A program made the position numbers and the translations under genes. Below, piece by piece: positions 33,533 to 46,434 of a DNA stretch of 64,000 nucleotides (the first letter of the stretch is position 1; every line of letters begins with the position of its first letter). This stretch comes from Triangularia verruculosa (Eukaryota > Ascomycota > Sordariomycetes > Sordariales > Podosporaceae). The stretch is taken from assembly GCA_033296885.1 (NCBI GenBank), contig MU863876.1, positions 636,196 through 700,195 of the forward strand, in the 5' to 3' direction. The notes below the pieces were generated by a model that searched no databases, was not told where the DNA came from, and saw only the letters and a list, made by a program, of their open reading frames with translations.

Positions 33533-35364
33533 TTAGGCAACATTCTCCCGGACCTCGGCGCGGCCCTTCTCCCCGCCGAGAGAGATGGTCTCGGCATTTT
33601 GCTGGTTGAGAACCTTCTCGACGGCGGCGTTGGCCTGGTCGGCAAGCTCCTTGTCCTCGAACACTGCGGTTTTGTTAGCATAATGTCCCTAGCTTCGGGA
33701 ACAGAATATGACTTACTGAAAGCCAACTCCTCCAGAGTGCGGCCAAAGGTCTCGGGGAAGAAGAAGTAAACAAAGACAACTTCGTAGGCGAGCCAGCAGC
33801 AGTAGGAGATGAGATACTTCCAGCCAACCGAGTTGAGACCGATGGGGTTGACGAAGGTGGTGAAGAAACCGGCGAGACGGCCGAAAAGCTGGAAGAAGGC
33901 GATACCGGAGGAACGCTCGGCATAGGGCCAGACCTCAACCATGTAGGTGTAGGTGAGGGCGTTGTAACCCATGTTGTAGCAGGGAGAGTAGGCGTAGATG
34001 AAGAACAGGGTCGCAATGTTGGCGGCATTGTTGGGTGTTCCGGCCTGGGCAGCAGTCTGGGCACGCTCCATGGAAACGGTCCAGGCAATGTAGCAGAGCA
34101 GCAACGAGATGGTGCAGGCCAGGTACATGACACGACGGCGGATCTTGGTGACGAGCAGGGAGACGGTGGCACCGCAGACCAGAGACCAGCAGGCAATCGA
34201 GACGTTGATCTTCTGGACGTAGGTGGTGTCCACGAAGCCAATCATCTTGAGCAAATCACCAAGATAGTACGAGATCAACGTGTTGCCAGACCACTGGGTG
34301 AACAGACCCAACATGGTGGTGATGAGCACACGGCGGCGCATACCAGCGGTCTTGAACAGGTCAGTCCAGGACTTTTTGGAAGCCTCCAGCTCGAGCTTGA
34401 TGGTGGTTTGCATCTGAGCGAACTCGGCGGCAACGAACTCAGCCCCCCGGTCGGATTCACCGTGGTACTTCTCCAAGATGGCACGGGCCTCATCGCTGCG
34501 GTCCTTGGTGATGAGCCAGCGAGGGGACTCGGGAAGGAAGCTGTGGACATGGGCGTCAGAAAGATGACCACCAGACTCGGTAATGAGAAGACACCTACAA
34601 GACAAAGGTGATCTGCAGCAGGGAAGGGCAAATCTGCAGGAGAGATGGAATTCTCCAGGCCCAATCGCTCTGAATGTTGTTGGTTCCGAAGCAGATGGCA
34701 GCGGCAATAATCTGACCGACGAAGTAGGCGACGTTGAAGAGCGAAGTGAGGATGGGGCGTTCCTTGGGGTAGGCCAACTCTCCGATCAAAGACGAGCCAG
34801 AGACAATGCAGGTGGGAATACCGAACCCGAGAATCATACGGGCGACAATGTACATGCCGACTGTTGATCTGTGTCAGCCATCGTGTGTCCCTCCATATCG
34901 AGGGTTCAGAGTGTACTCACCATGAACAGAGAAACCCTGGACGAGAGCACCGATAACCATGATAACGGATCCACCAAAGATGGACCACCGACGACCGAAC
35001 TTGTCATTGATGATTGGGATGAAAGGAAGCGAGAGAATGGCACCGAGAGAGTAAGCAGCAGCGATGATACCCTTGAGGGCACCTTGAGGGTCACCGAAAT
35101 CTGGATGACGGTCATGTTAGCGTCCCGATCTCCAAGCTGGCACAGCGCGCACTTACACTTCTTCCAGAAGGGCACGATCTGCAGGGCGTTGATCATTTGC
35201 GAATCGAAACCGGACGTCAACTCGATACCCATGCAGGTGGGAAACAGCATGAGGTAGAGGTAGAGCAAGTTGGGCTTCTGGTAGAACCATTTCTTGTCCT
35301 CGTTGGCAAGACGAGAGATGATGGGATCGGACTTGCCGGTCTCGCCCGCTGTTCCGCCGGCCAT
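33533..35364 (-). CDS. MFS sugar transporter (hexose/lactose permease-like)
   Basis: Five exons (35364-35157, 35100-34921, 34860-34599, 34540-33717, 33663-33533) with introns of 56, 60, 58 and 53 nt give 534 residues. Sugar-porter signatures are present: GFDSQMINALQ in the first span, DKFGRRWSIFGG between spans 2 and 3, PESPRWLI before the central loop, and the paired conserved block ending in PETFGRTLEELAF. About 12 spans are expected, so it is a plasma-membrane proton symporter or facilitator. The branch resembles fungal lactose/hexose permeases rather than the maltose type found at 57 kb. No hydrolase for its sugar lies next to it. Confidence 0.93.
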
Positions 35365-38300
35365 GGTTGCTGTCTTGTTTCTGGTGATCTGGGAGTAACA
35401 AAGGTGCTCAGTCGTAAGACGGTCGACTTCGAGCAGGCCACACCCTTATGTGAAGATGCAGGCAAGGGATGGGATGAAGAGGGAGGAAGGACGGAGGGAG
35501 CAGGGCAGCGCGCCATTTTAATCCAACCGCTCTCGCGGATCACGCTCAAGCACATGGTATGAATTCAATGTAGGCTGCAGACGGTGTATCCATGACCCCG
35601 GGATGGGGCCACGGGCCAGTCACCATACATGGTCACCCCGACCAATGACAAGCGGCGGTATGTGAGGTAGGTACACTGTCGATTGACGGCTGGGAGAGGA
35701 CAATCTATTCCCAGGAATGGAAAGGCGGGTCGCTGAGTTCCTTACCACTGCTTCTGGTTCCCGTCCTCCACCTCGATATTGCAACATGCTGGCCCCCTTA
35801 CCTCGGGCCAAGTCTCGCACTATCCCACAGCCCAACCGTACCTTGCCTAGTTCGCCTGAGAATCCGCCTTTTGGCTGGCATCATCCACGCACTGTTTTTG
35901 GCTTTTTGTGACCTGGAATTGCGGAGAGAGCGGAGCAGCTGGTGTCAGGTTCTCGATCGTGATGGTTGGGCCAAACTGGTGGAATAACGGGGGTGGAGAT
36001 TCCAAGAAACTTGGGGTCGTGCCGCCCCATGGGGCAATGAGGATCACTCCGAGTATGGGCCCAGATCCAATGACACGGCGTTTCCATGCGGTATCCATCC
36101 CTCCAACCACCTCGATCGCGTGGTGTTGGGTATTACTGAGCGACAGGGTGGGCCAACTGAGGAACAACTGAGGAGCTGACTGCCTTACCCTGAGTGAAGT
36201 GGTAACTGGCAGGCTGAACGTTGCAACAAGGCAATTGCACAGTCGCGAATCCCATCATCAAGCTTCGTAGGTGGGTGTCAAAGCCCAGAATGTCTCCCCT
36301 CCTCGGGCCCGAGTGGAGATCCCCCCCAATACTAGGTCCCCCGCGAAGTCAGGAGTGGACCCGCGTGGGATGGTTGGATGGATGGATACGATCCCATGTC
36401 GAAAGTGCGAGTGCGGAGGAAAGTTCTTGTTCGTCAGCGAGGTGGTCAACGTCGGACAGGGGCCCCCTGATTCGCGACAGTAGGTACCGAAGCTTGGCAA
36501 ACGCGGGGACGCAACCTTCCCCTTTGTCCTGATGCGCTTCCACTCACATCGGCCTGGCTGACAAGACAGGTGTTGATGTGATTAGCGTGGCACGACGAGC
36601 CGCCTCCGCCGGGTAAATGCAACGGCACAGGCAAGATTCCCAAGACCAAGCCGGCTCTGAAAGCTCATTTTCCCGCTAGCGCCCCTCTTCTGGGACTGTT
36701 GTCGGCAAATAGAGCTGCGCGCCCACCGGTAACAAGCATTTTCTCCCGTCTTGTAATCGGTCCGTGGCCATCCGGGAGCCAATGTTTGATGCGTCAAACC
36801 AGTCTTGTGAGCGTCTTTTGCGCCTCTTACGTGCTGTCAACTTGTTAGTTCTGTTAGGTCCGGCACTGGGTGCCAGACGAATGTTCCGACACGACCGATG
36901 ATACAAACCTGACTTAAACAAGACGTTGCTGAACTCAACACGAATTCTCTTGCCCACGCCGCCAAGAAGGGTGGCTACAATCAAGCAACGCGGCGCTTTT
37001 TCCCCAGCCAAGGGCACTGCTGGGCGAATCCTATGCCCTAAAACGGAAATGATTTGCACCCTCTGCACTCGGCCCCACATGCGGGCTGGCATCTCGGAGT
37101 TGCGAGAGCCGGACCCTCGGACAGATGGTGCCAAGAGCTTGCCGCTCCTGTCGGTCGCTGTCCGTCGCTGGCCGGATTGCACCGGACTTGTCGCTCATCA
37201 AGAGATATCCTCTTGTTGACCTTGGTCTTACCTGTTCCTGGTGATAGGGCCCGGTCTTGTGCTCACATGGCCTTACCCTTGGCGGTGGTTGCCGGCCGGA
37301 AGTGCTGATGCTGAACGGATAAATGCCATTGTGATTATCCTATTGGATAGCAATTCGCCGCTCGGGCTTGGTGACCGGCAGTCGAGAGTTCTGTGAAGTC
37401 AAGGTGAGAAAATGCAATGGTTTTGGAGGATTCGCCCGCCAAGGTCGGCATGTTTGCATTGGGATGCCCAAGTTTGTGGAAAGTTGTTGACTTCCAATCA
37501 AAGTGCCATTCGCTAAGAGACCCCAAGCTGCATGTTTAATCTATTTCTCTGTGGCCAGCTGCATGGCATTCTTCCCGTGCTACCCGACATGATTTGGGTT
37601 CCCATGCGACCACCAGCCAGCCCAAGCGAGGTCAAGGGCCAAGCCCGGATACATTGTCGAGTGTCAAGCAGCGGTTGGCATATTGTCCTTTTATTGCACG
37701 CTGCACTCTGTTACGGTTTTGGGCGAGTAAAACGGAAGTCCTCCATATCAATGTGAGGCAGAATGACAATCAACTGAGGAACTTTCGAAGCAGGGACCAG
37801 ACTCGGTTGCTGAAACTGAAAATGCCCAGGTGTACGATGCCTTCGCCTTCCCACCTTGAACCCCTAAACCCACAGTATTGGTAAACACGTAGTAACCTGT
37901 TGCACAGGCCTAATGCAACCAAGGCGATCTTCTGGGATCTGGGTTCATCGCACGTACAAAACGAATATCTGGTATACCTACATACCTTGGATAAGGAGGA
38001 TCACCACTTTTAGTCACTCCATTCCAGCCCTAATCGAGTCGTTAGGAATTGGTGCTACTGGCCTACCTTTCACATCATATGCCGACGAGCTCAGAAAAAA
38101 TCCTCTTACTACCGAAAGTCCTTGTCACCCGTGTTCCATGGAATGGCAAGGCGTTGCGGTTAGGATGAGGTCGTCATGACTTCAAAAAGCCTTGAAGGAT
38201 TCCCTTGGCGCAGATCTCTTTGAGGTGTCAACGAGGTTAACGCCGGCGGGAGTTGCTGCATCCCGAAATATGCTACCTGCCGAACAGGTTTGTTGTCTCG

Positions 38301-38818
38301 GTTCAGTGAGAACCTACACAGTCATCTGATGCGCAATATACCGCTTGATTGCTAACCCCACACTCCGCGGAGACCACCCGCCAGGCGGGCCGCGATGCAA
38401 GGTTGTACATCCGATATGGAGCTACGGTATGTCCGCTGTAATGGCCTCTTCTACATGGATTCCAACATTGTGACGGTCACATAGAATGCAGGAGCCCGCA
38501 GAGCCTTGGTGGGCGTGTCATCGTGTACTGTCCAAAAGATATGCCTTTCCACGGTGATCTAAGCCTGATCTATCATCGTTGTTATCTCATCTAAATACAA
38601 TCAACAAGAGGATAGGGTTGACTACCTAGGTACTCCGTAGGTAGGCAGGTTGGTATTTAGATAGGTAGCATTAACCCTAACCCCCATTGCACTAAGTTCT
38701 CTCCTGAGCCCCTGAACCAGAAGCCAAGCACGATAATTTGCACACAGACGCACAAGAATCCATTCTGTTCTAAAATAGCTACCGTCTTTGACCTCGATAA
38801 CACCAATGTTCCCAACCA
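35365..38818. other. 3.45-kb stretch without a convincing gene
   Basis: Lies between the sugar transporter and the polyketide synthase. Several open frames up to 168 codons exist on both strands (for example 37182-36676 minus) but have Arg/Pro/Ser-rich, shadow-like translations and no splice pairs that extend them. A possible aldo/keto reductase relic lies near 38060-38260, and the dispersed ACCTAGGTA motif occurs at 38624-38633. This is unusually long for a gap in this window. Confidence 0.55.
38060..38260 (-). pseudogene. Possible aldo/keto reductase relic
   Basis: On the minus strand one frame reads AGVNLVDTSKRSAPRES and then stops. After a frame change it continues as NALPFHGTRVTRTFGSKR and ELVGI. 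The first resembles the VDTS/IDTA-x-x-YG-x-GESE block of aldo/keto reductases, and the second their ATKF-x-LPWR-x-TR region, in the right order and roughly the right distance. The frame is interrupted and no rest of the gene is seen. The match is weak and could be coincidence. Confidence 0.25.
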
Positions 38819-41800
38819 TCATGACCTGCCCTCTAAAAGTGCACATGCCCCTGCCAACTTCTCAGATACTTCTTTGATCTACTCAGGTTTGTTAGTCTGG
38901 ACAAATAAATCTTCACAAACAAGGGAGACTCACATTTGCATCCTCAAAAACTTCAAAGTGATCACAGTCCAGGTCCAGCACCAGCAGCCTCCTCCCAACC
39001 ACCTTCTCCCACCTGTCCACGGCCCTGGATCTGTACTCGCCGTCACTCAACCAGGGATACGAGACCCCGCACGCCCTGCCGGTGTCCATCGTTTTTGTGC
39101 AGAAGATCATTGCGCAGGGAACCCCGCCGCCATTGGCTTGCTCAAGCGATTGCCGACTATATCGCTCCAGCATTCCGGCGTGTCTTGAGAACTGGCTCTG
39201 GACTTGCTTCCGTAGAGGCGAGTCACGTCCTTTGTTCCCCACCACATGCGAGATGACTTGCTCGGGGAGGGGCTCGTGATCGATGGGGACGGGTGAGTCA
39301 ATCAGGATGACTCCTTTGACTGTGACGTTGGGGTGATGGGCGCGTAGTTGGCGGGACACTTCGAATGCGAGGACGCCGCCGAAGGACCAACCTGTGCCGT
39401 TTTGTTAGGCTTCATTATTTAAATTGCCATCGCCATGGGGTTGCTTACCGCCAAGAAGTACATCCTGTGGCTTCGCCAGGCCAGCTTTGTCAATGTACAA
39501 GGCCGCGAGCTCCTCCATTGTCTTTGCCTGCTTTTCTGCGGGAGAGGAGCCATCAAGGCTAAAGATGCCGTGGATGTTGCGGTCCAAACTCTCAAGACGA
39601 CGGTACATGCTGCTCAGCCCGCTCCCGTCGTGAAACAGATACAGCGGTGTTTTGGGCGAGGCAGACTGCTGGGCTTGCAGCCGACTAGGAAAGTCATTGA
39701 CACCGCTTAGCTCAGGAGTGCGCTGCTGTACCACCTGAGGAGAAGGTGTGTTGTGTTGGATGCCAAGCCCCTGAAGCTGCCCGTGACTTGTTGGAGCCTC
39801 GAACTTCTTGGCATACAGTCTCTGCAGGTCGACAACTGTGAGCTCGGAAATGCCCTCATGGCCGTTGTCGATGGTCAGTCCGAGTCGGGACTGCAGTTCC
39901 TCCTGCAACTCAATCGAAAGCAGCGAGTCGATTCCAAGCGTAGACAATGGGGCTGTTTTGTCCACACTCGAAATGTCTAGACCACAGATGTCTTCCAGCA
40001 GACCCTCGATCCCCGAGTCTTCGCTGTCAGGCGGTGTGACAGGGGTGGAGATAGACCCGGTCGAGCTTTCAGAGAAGGTTGCCTTACCATCGTCGGACAT
40101 GGACGGCGAAGACTGCGTTGTGGAGCTTCCCAAAGGAGCACCTTTCTTGATGACTTCCATTAGGTCGCCCACGGTATTGCATGCCTCAAGGTCTTGGGTG
40201 GACACCTGGATTGCTGGGAGCTGATTCCTGATTGAGTCGGCTAGTTCAATGAAGAGCAGACTGTCGACACCCATTTCTGAGAGAGTAGTACTCATGCATG
40301 TGTTGTCACCAGCTCCACACACCTCTTTGACCATGGCCATGACTGTCCCCTCAATATCGGACAGCTGCTGTGTCTGCTGGGTCCGTGGAATGTCTTCCTT
40401 TGTCTGGCTTTGGCTTCGCCTTGCGGAAGCTGGCGCGGGTGTCCGTTTCGAAGTTGCAGGGGAGGACTTTCCAGCAGCCCTCGCCAGACTGGCTTTGAAC
40501 CCCGCCTTGTTGATCTTTCGGAATGACATACCCTCGACGCAGCTCACCACCTTTCCGTCTTGAGTCAGCACATAGGCATCTGCAACAATTGCGTCGTCCA
40601 AATCCACAAGACTGCAGTAGATGTCCAGGTCTCGCTCATAGACATCCATGCTATCCTCCGGAAGGATGGCCAGGTCCACCTTGGTGCAGATACACGCCGT
40701 CTGATCATTGACCTTGATGTTGGCGATGAAACCGGCGGCGTGGAGCATGGTGTCGATAAAGGCAGGAGCGCAGACAAAGCTGCCCTGCAGTGAAAGGCCG
40801 CTTACTCGGAACTGGCCAAAGCCTTCCAACCCCGTGGAGCTGACTGTGAGGCGGTCCAGGGTAAGGAAGGGCTCAGAGTATGCGACGACGCGCGGAAAGA
40901 TGAGCTCGTAAATGGTCCGCGAGGAAAAGGAATTAGCATTTTCTCGGCCGCCAAACTCAAATGAGGTCATCTTCTGGCGCTTCACAAACGCTTCCTTCCG
41001 GGAAAAGAGCGTGTTCACAAACTTGGCCGAGGCAGGGCGGAGGGTGCCGGAGCAGTGGACATTGCTGGCACCGCTCATAAAGCTGAAGGCTTGCTCCTCC
41101 GGCCTCGAGCGATCCAGTTGTAATTGGAGATCGCACGCCGGCGCGTTGTCATCATAGACGAGTGGTTTGTCGAACGTGATGTCCTCCATCGCGATGGTCG
41201 CTTTGACGAGAGAATCGTCAGTGATGACAGCGCCCTCCAAGGCATATTCCATGAAGACGGAGGCTGGGCATAGCGGAATGTTCCCCACTGCATGAGCTTT
41301 GATGAAGGGAGCTAGTTGCTTGACTGGCGTTGTGAACGATGTGATCTCGGGCTTGTCGGGAGTCGATGCGCCCCTCGAAGTGAGGAACTCAAACAAGGGC
41401 TCGGGTGACGTCGGCAGGGAACCGTCTCCTTCAGCCTCACTCTTGAACTCTCGGAACGGGATGAGGAACTCGGAGCCGTAAAGCGGGTATTGTGGGAAAG
41501 GATACAGCATTCTACTAGCACTGTCGCAGACCTCTCTCCACTTGACCGGAACACCATTGAGGAACAGAGATCGCAACAGAACACACAGGGCAGCCCAGGG
41601 CTGATCCTTGGGGCGCAAAGAGGGGAGAAGAATAGATGTGGCTGGGTCAAAAGCTGCCTTCACCATTGGGAGAGTGATCGGAGAAGGGCCAGCTTCAAGC
41701 ACTGTCACGTTTTCTCCTTCCAACTTCGCCGCCAGTTTCTGCGCGAGTTGAGAGAACTGCACAGTGCTCCTGGTCTGCTTGGCGAAATAGTCAGACGTGA

Positions 41801-44800
41801 TTTGCTCGCCTGGAGCCAGGACTCTGCCGTATGTGCTCAAGCCGATATCAATGGCATTTTCACCCCTCCGGCAAGGCTTCAGAGAGGTGGCATAGCTCTC
41901 AATGTCTTCCAGAATCGGGTTCATGGCGGGAGAGTGAAAGCCGTATGCCACTTCTAGGAGCTTGTTCTTGATCTTCTTGGCCTTGGCAAGCTCGCTGAAC
42001 TTGGTCAGTTCATTCAGCGAACCAGCGACCACGCAATCCCTCGGGCTATTCTCGCACGCGACACTGATACCAGTGAGGCTCTCTTGTGCTAGCAGAGACG
42101 CTATCTCACTCGCTGGCAATGCGCAAGCGAGCATACCAGACGAAGCGGGTGGACACTTTGCTGTCATCAGGCTGGCACGAGTAGCGACAAAGAGAAGGCC
42201 GTCTTCCAGAGTAAGAGCGCCGGCTGTCACGAGGGCAGCGTATTCTCCGATACTGTGTCCAACCACAGCGTCCGGCTTGAGACCCCAGTGAATGAACATC
42301 TGGGCAAGTGCGTACTCGATAACGAAGCAAGCACTCTGCTCGACAACCGGTTTGCTTTCCGTCTTCCAGCTCTCCGAGTTTAGGAGGTATGACGAGACAG
42401 CTGGAAAACCATTCGCGGTCAAGATACCGTCACACCTCTCGACCGCGGATCGAAAGCGTGGCGAAGTCAGCAACAACTCCCCACCCATCCCGGCATAAAT
42501 GCCACCCTGACCGGAAAACACAAACACAGTCTTGCGCTGACCAGCAGCTTTGAGGTTAGCCACCTGAGTGACGGCTTCCTGCCTCAGTTGTGCCTCCAGT
42601 TGCTGCACATCTGAGCCAAGAACCGATATCCTGTGAGCATAGCCTTCATTTCTCTTTCGTGCAGTGGCGGTGTAGCACAGATCCTCGACCTTAACGTTGG
42701 GGTACGTCTTAATGTAGTTGAGATACTCTTCCCGGAGGTGCTCCAACGCAGCAGGCGTCTTGGCCGAGATGTTGAGGATGTGAGATGACCTTGCCACCTT
42801 TCGGACCTTGTTCCCGCTAGCCCTAACCGGTCTTTGAGTGTTGCCGGTGTACTCCTCCAGAATAAGTGCCGCGTTGGAGCCCGCCGCACCAAAGTTATTC
42901 AAGAGAGCTCGTCTTGGTGTCTTGTCTTTGGTTTTCCAGTCGGTCAAGACTGTGGGAATGACGATATTGTGCTCGCCGATGCTTTTAAGGCGGGGATTGA
43001 GCGTTTTAAAGGAAGCCTGGGGCGGTAACTTCTTCTCCCTCATGGCAAGCAGCAACTTGGTCAGACCAGCAAGACCAGAGGCAGCTTCTGCATGTCCGAT
43101 GTTACCCTTGACGCTTGAGATGTGCAGAGGGTTGTCGGCAGCCCTCACGCCGAATGTCGACTGAAGACTAGTGATCTCGGCAAAGTCTCCTGCTTGGGTA
43201 CCGGTGCCATGTGTCTCCACCAGTGAGATACTGTCTGGGTCAATGCGACTGCGAGAGAGAACATCGGTGAAGAGCTCGGCCTGTGTGGCTGCGTCGGGGT
43301 GAGTGATGGATTTTGCAGTGCCACATTGGTTGAGACCTATTCCGCGGATGACGCCGTGGATGTGGTCTCCTTCACGGATGGCATCGGAGAGCTTCTTGAC
43401 GACAACAAGCCCAGCACCCTCTGCTCGGCAGTACCCGTCTGCCGATACATCGAAAGGCTTGCATTGGCCCGTGGGTGACAAGAAGTGTGCCCGCGACAAG
43501 CCTAGGTGCATGTAAGGGCTCGACATGACGTTGATGCCTCCTGCCAGGGCAACTGTGCATTCCCCAGACTTGAGAGACTGGCAGGCATGATGCAGCGCGA
43601 CTGTTGATGAAGAGCACGCCGTGTCGAATACGATTGATGGCCCCTTGAGACCCAAGGCATACGAGATTCGGCCACTCAAAAAGGCACGCAGTGTTCCTGG
43701 TAGCTGTCAGTTACTGTCTTTGTAGTTGGTAATGGATACAACGTACCTGGACTGTAGTAGACATCAATGTCTTCCCTTAGATTGTCCACATAGTCGCCCG
43801 TGGCCACACCAACAAAGACGCCAAATTTGTCCTTGATGAAGGTGGGTGTTGAGTTGGGACTGTAGCCGGCATCTTCAAGTGCCCCCGCAGCGACATGAAG
43901 CAGAAGCCGCTGTTGAGGGTCCATACACTTCGCCTCTCTTGGCGAGATATTGAAATAGGCAGCATCGAACCTGAATGCGTCGTCCAAGAAGTTGCCATGA
44001 TTGGCCGTGGGTTTCTGTTTCCCCTTGCCATCGTCATTCTTGCCATAGCTGGTGATGTCGAAACGATTATCGGGAATCTATTGGCTCAAATTATTAGCCA
44101 TGTGTTGGGAGAACCGAATGGGAATCAAAGCTGACTTACCGTAGAGAGAGTTGATTCGCCTTTCATAATTGTCTCCCAAAACTCATCCAAGCCGTTGCCC
44201 TTTGGGTAGTTGACGGATAATCCGACAATGGCGTAGGCATCAGGGGGGCTGCTTAGTGCAAACTCTCCAAACGAGTCAATAATGCTCACTTTGGAAGACA
44301 GCATGGTGCTCTTCATGTCTCTGACCAAGGAGGCAGCGTTTGGCCCCATGCCAATGACTCTGGACTGGGAATCTGGGTTCTTGTCCAGGCCTTCGCTCAA
44401 GGATTGAGTTAGAGAGCCGAGCGTAGTTTGCCACCCGACAGTCTCTACAAAGATACTCTGAAGTGCGACCTCCAGAAGTGATGGACCACTCTCAGCCGCC
44501 GCTACGGGGTCAAGGAGCTGTCCCGTTGCAACGGATCGTAGAGAGATCTGAAGGCACTGCCAGGTGGGGAAGGTGATTTCTCTCTTTCGAACGTCCTCGA
44601 GAACTTGGTCTACCAGACAAAAGCTCTCGGAGCCTCCATGATAGTAGCCATGAACATGAGGCGATCGAAAGTGTGCCGACGCATGTTGTGAGGCAGCAAT
44701 CGTCTTGAACTGCGATAGCGAAGGACCGCTACCCGAGAGGGATATGTTGTCGGGTGCAAAGACTGCAGATATTCTAGGTATTGGCGTTGTGGTCTGAGAA

Positions 44801-45460
44801 GCATAGGTATGTCAGCTGACTGCTCAGTGTCAAGTCCTTTGACGGGTAACGTACCAGTTCGGCAATATACTTGCTGAGTGTTTGCTCTACCTCATCGACG
44901 GAGAGACCAAACACACTCAAGGCCCATGGGAGGTCACGCCATGCATCACCAGCTGCCTCTCGGCAAAACTGAGATACTCTGACCCCAATCCAAAAGGCCA
45001 ACCGATAAGACTGGCCCGCAGTTCGGATGAATTGTGGGGAAAGGTACGAGGGATAGGACGCAGCAAGGGCGGCTGGTAAGACACCAGTGCAAACTCCCGC
45101 TGTCTCAATCGGTCGGTCTGACCCATCCTGTCGGGACTGGTACAGAATCAACTCCAAGACCTGTCTGATGAACAGCGTGGTTGTCTCAAAGACAGGATGA
45201 GATTGCAGCGCTGGTGGCGGCGTGAGGAATGATTGGTTGTCTTGGAGGAAGTCGAGGATGTCTTGGGCGGCGCCAATCGATGATTGATCTTCAGGAGGGA
45301 GGCTGTCGTATTCTTCTTGGAAGTGAACCTTGCAGCTTTGGACAAATCCCTGAAAGACTGCCTGGTTGTCTCCCAGTTGATCGAGGATCTGTTGGATAGT
45401 CTCGTGGTCGGAGAAGTGTGAGGTGGACCCCTGGCCGGGGAAAAGAAGGATGTCGCCCAT
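38819..45460 (-). CDS. Non-reducing polyketide synthase (SAT-KS-AT-PT-ACP-ACP-TE)
   Basis: Six exons (45460-44855, 44793-44140, 44077-43747, 43696-39449, 39391-38934, 38878-38819) with introns of 61, 62, 50, 57 and 55 nt give 2118 residues. Domains in order: SAT (1-380) with its GVCTG Cys; KS with Cys558 (DTACSSS), His693 and His732; malonyl transferase with Ser1012 (GHSIGE); product-template domain with His1332 and Asp1511; two ACPs with phosphopantetheine Ser1676 (GVDSLL) and Ser1788 (GIDSLL); thioesterase with GWSFGG at about 1947 and a late His in DCDHFEVF. All key residues are intact, and there is no methyltransferase domain. Such enzymes make aromatic acids from malonyl units; the PT domain sets the cyclisation. 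Tandem ACPs plus TE resemble orsellinic-acid-type synthases (inference). Divergent from the A-T-R reductase gene. Confidence 0.96.
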
Positions 45461-46434
45461 GATGATTTGATGAAGTGTTTGTAGCTGTGTGAACAACTTA
45501 AAGTGAAAAGCGTCTAAGTCTGTCTATGTTGAAAAAACGAGTTGTTCTAAACATGCAGTTGATGTTGTCAGTGAGGACAAGCAAGCAAGGCCAGTGGGAG
45601 GAAGAGGGCCACGCTTTATGAAGCGATACAGGGGCATGAAGCTCGCCTATCAAGGGAGGGGGTACTCCTCTCCAGAATTGGTAAGTAGGTGGCCATACCA
45701 TCATACCATGCGAACGTGAAACATTCCAGCCAGACTTCAACTCGGCGCCGAAGAACAGTCGGCCGATAATGAACAGCTAGCGCTTGACTTTTCGTTTAAA
45801 AGCTGGGCTGATCAATTCCAGATGCTCAGCATGAGACTTCATGACCAACAGCATTCTTGCTCCCGTCGTTGACTTTGGTGCTCCAAGCAACAGCTTAACG
45901 TCAACTTCATCGTCTTTCCATCTCAGCCGTGACAGAACACCCCGTATTGGTTTTGCTCTGAGAAATGACAAGTTCGCCAAGGTGGTTGCACAAGCCCGGT
46001 AGGTACTTCGCCGCTTGACCTCATTGTTTACTCATGAGGTTGCATGCCGACACTGGTCCCTGCAACCCACATTAAACCCTTAATCTTGGCTCTCCTTCCC
46101 TTTCTGGCTGTATGACGTGGTCGGAGGTAAAGAAATGAGATTCGAAAGATTTCCTCGTTATCGCCGTTGAGCCGCTTTTTATGAAGTTGTTCGGCAGGCT
46201 CCGGTCCCCGAAAATCCGAAAGCGATGACGATCTTGGTGAGCCATACTCCGGTCTGTCGTCCACGCCCCGGAGTGGCAACAACGGAGCTGGACCGACTCA
46301 TTTGCGTAGACAGCACTTTTTTACCTCAGGTACCTAGGCTGTATACTGACATTCAAAATGATGCATTCGACTCATTTTCGCAGTTTCAGTCGAGAGTCGA
46401 CTTCTTCCCTGCTCTGTATTCCAGCAACCTCACC
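45461..46434. promoter_or_regulatory. Divergent promoter region, PKS / NRPS-like reductase
   Basis: 974 bp between the two start codons. It has a palindromic TCGGCCGA near 45755 and several CCG triplets near 46200-46225, which could be bound by a zinc-cluster regulator, but no defined consensus is met. A GGTACCTAGG copy of the dispersed motif sits at 46329-46338, just upstream of the reductase start. No gene is seen. Confidence 0.5.

Noticed and set aside
33675..34241. 188-codon minus-strand ORF, Ser/Pro-rich
   Set aside because: Alternate frame of the sugar transporter exon, whose correct frame carries clear MFS motifs.
36676..37182. 168-codon minus-strand ORF
   Set aside because: Arg-rich, no recognised motif and no splice extension; composition looks like non-coding GC-rich DNA.
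46225..46434. In-frame upstream ATG extending the A-T-R reductase by 70 residues
   Set aside because: The extension contains the dispersed GGTACCTAGG motif and is not family-like, while ATG 46435 has a strong start context; treated as 5' leader.
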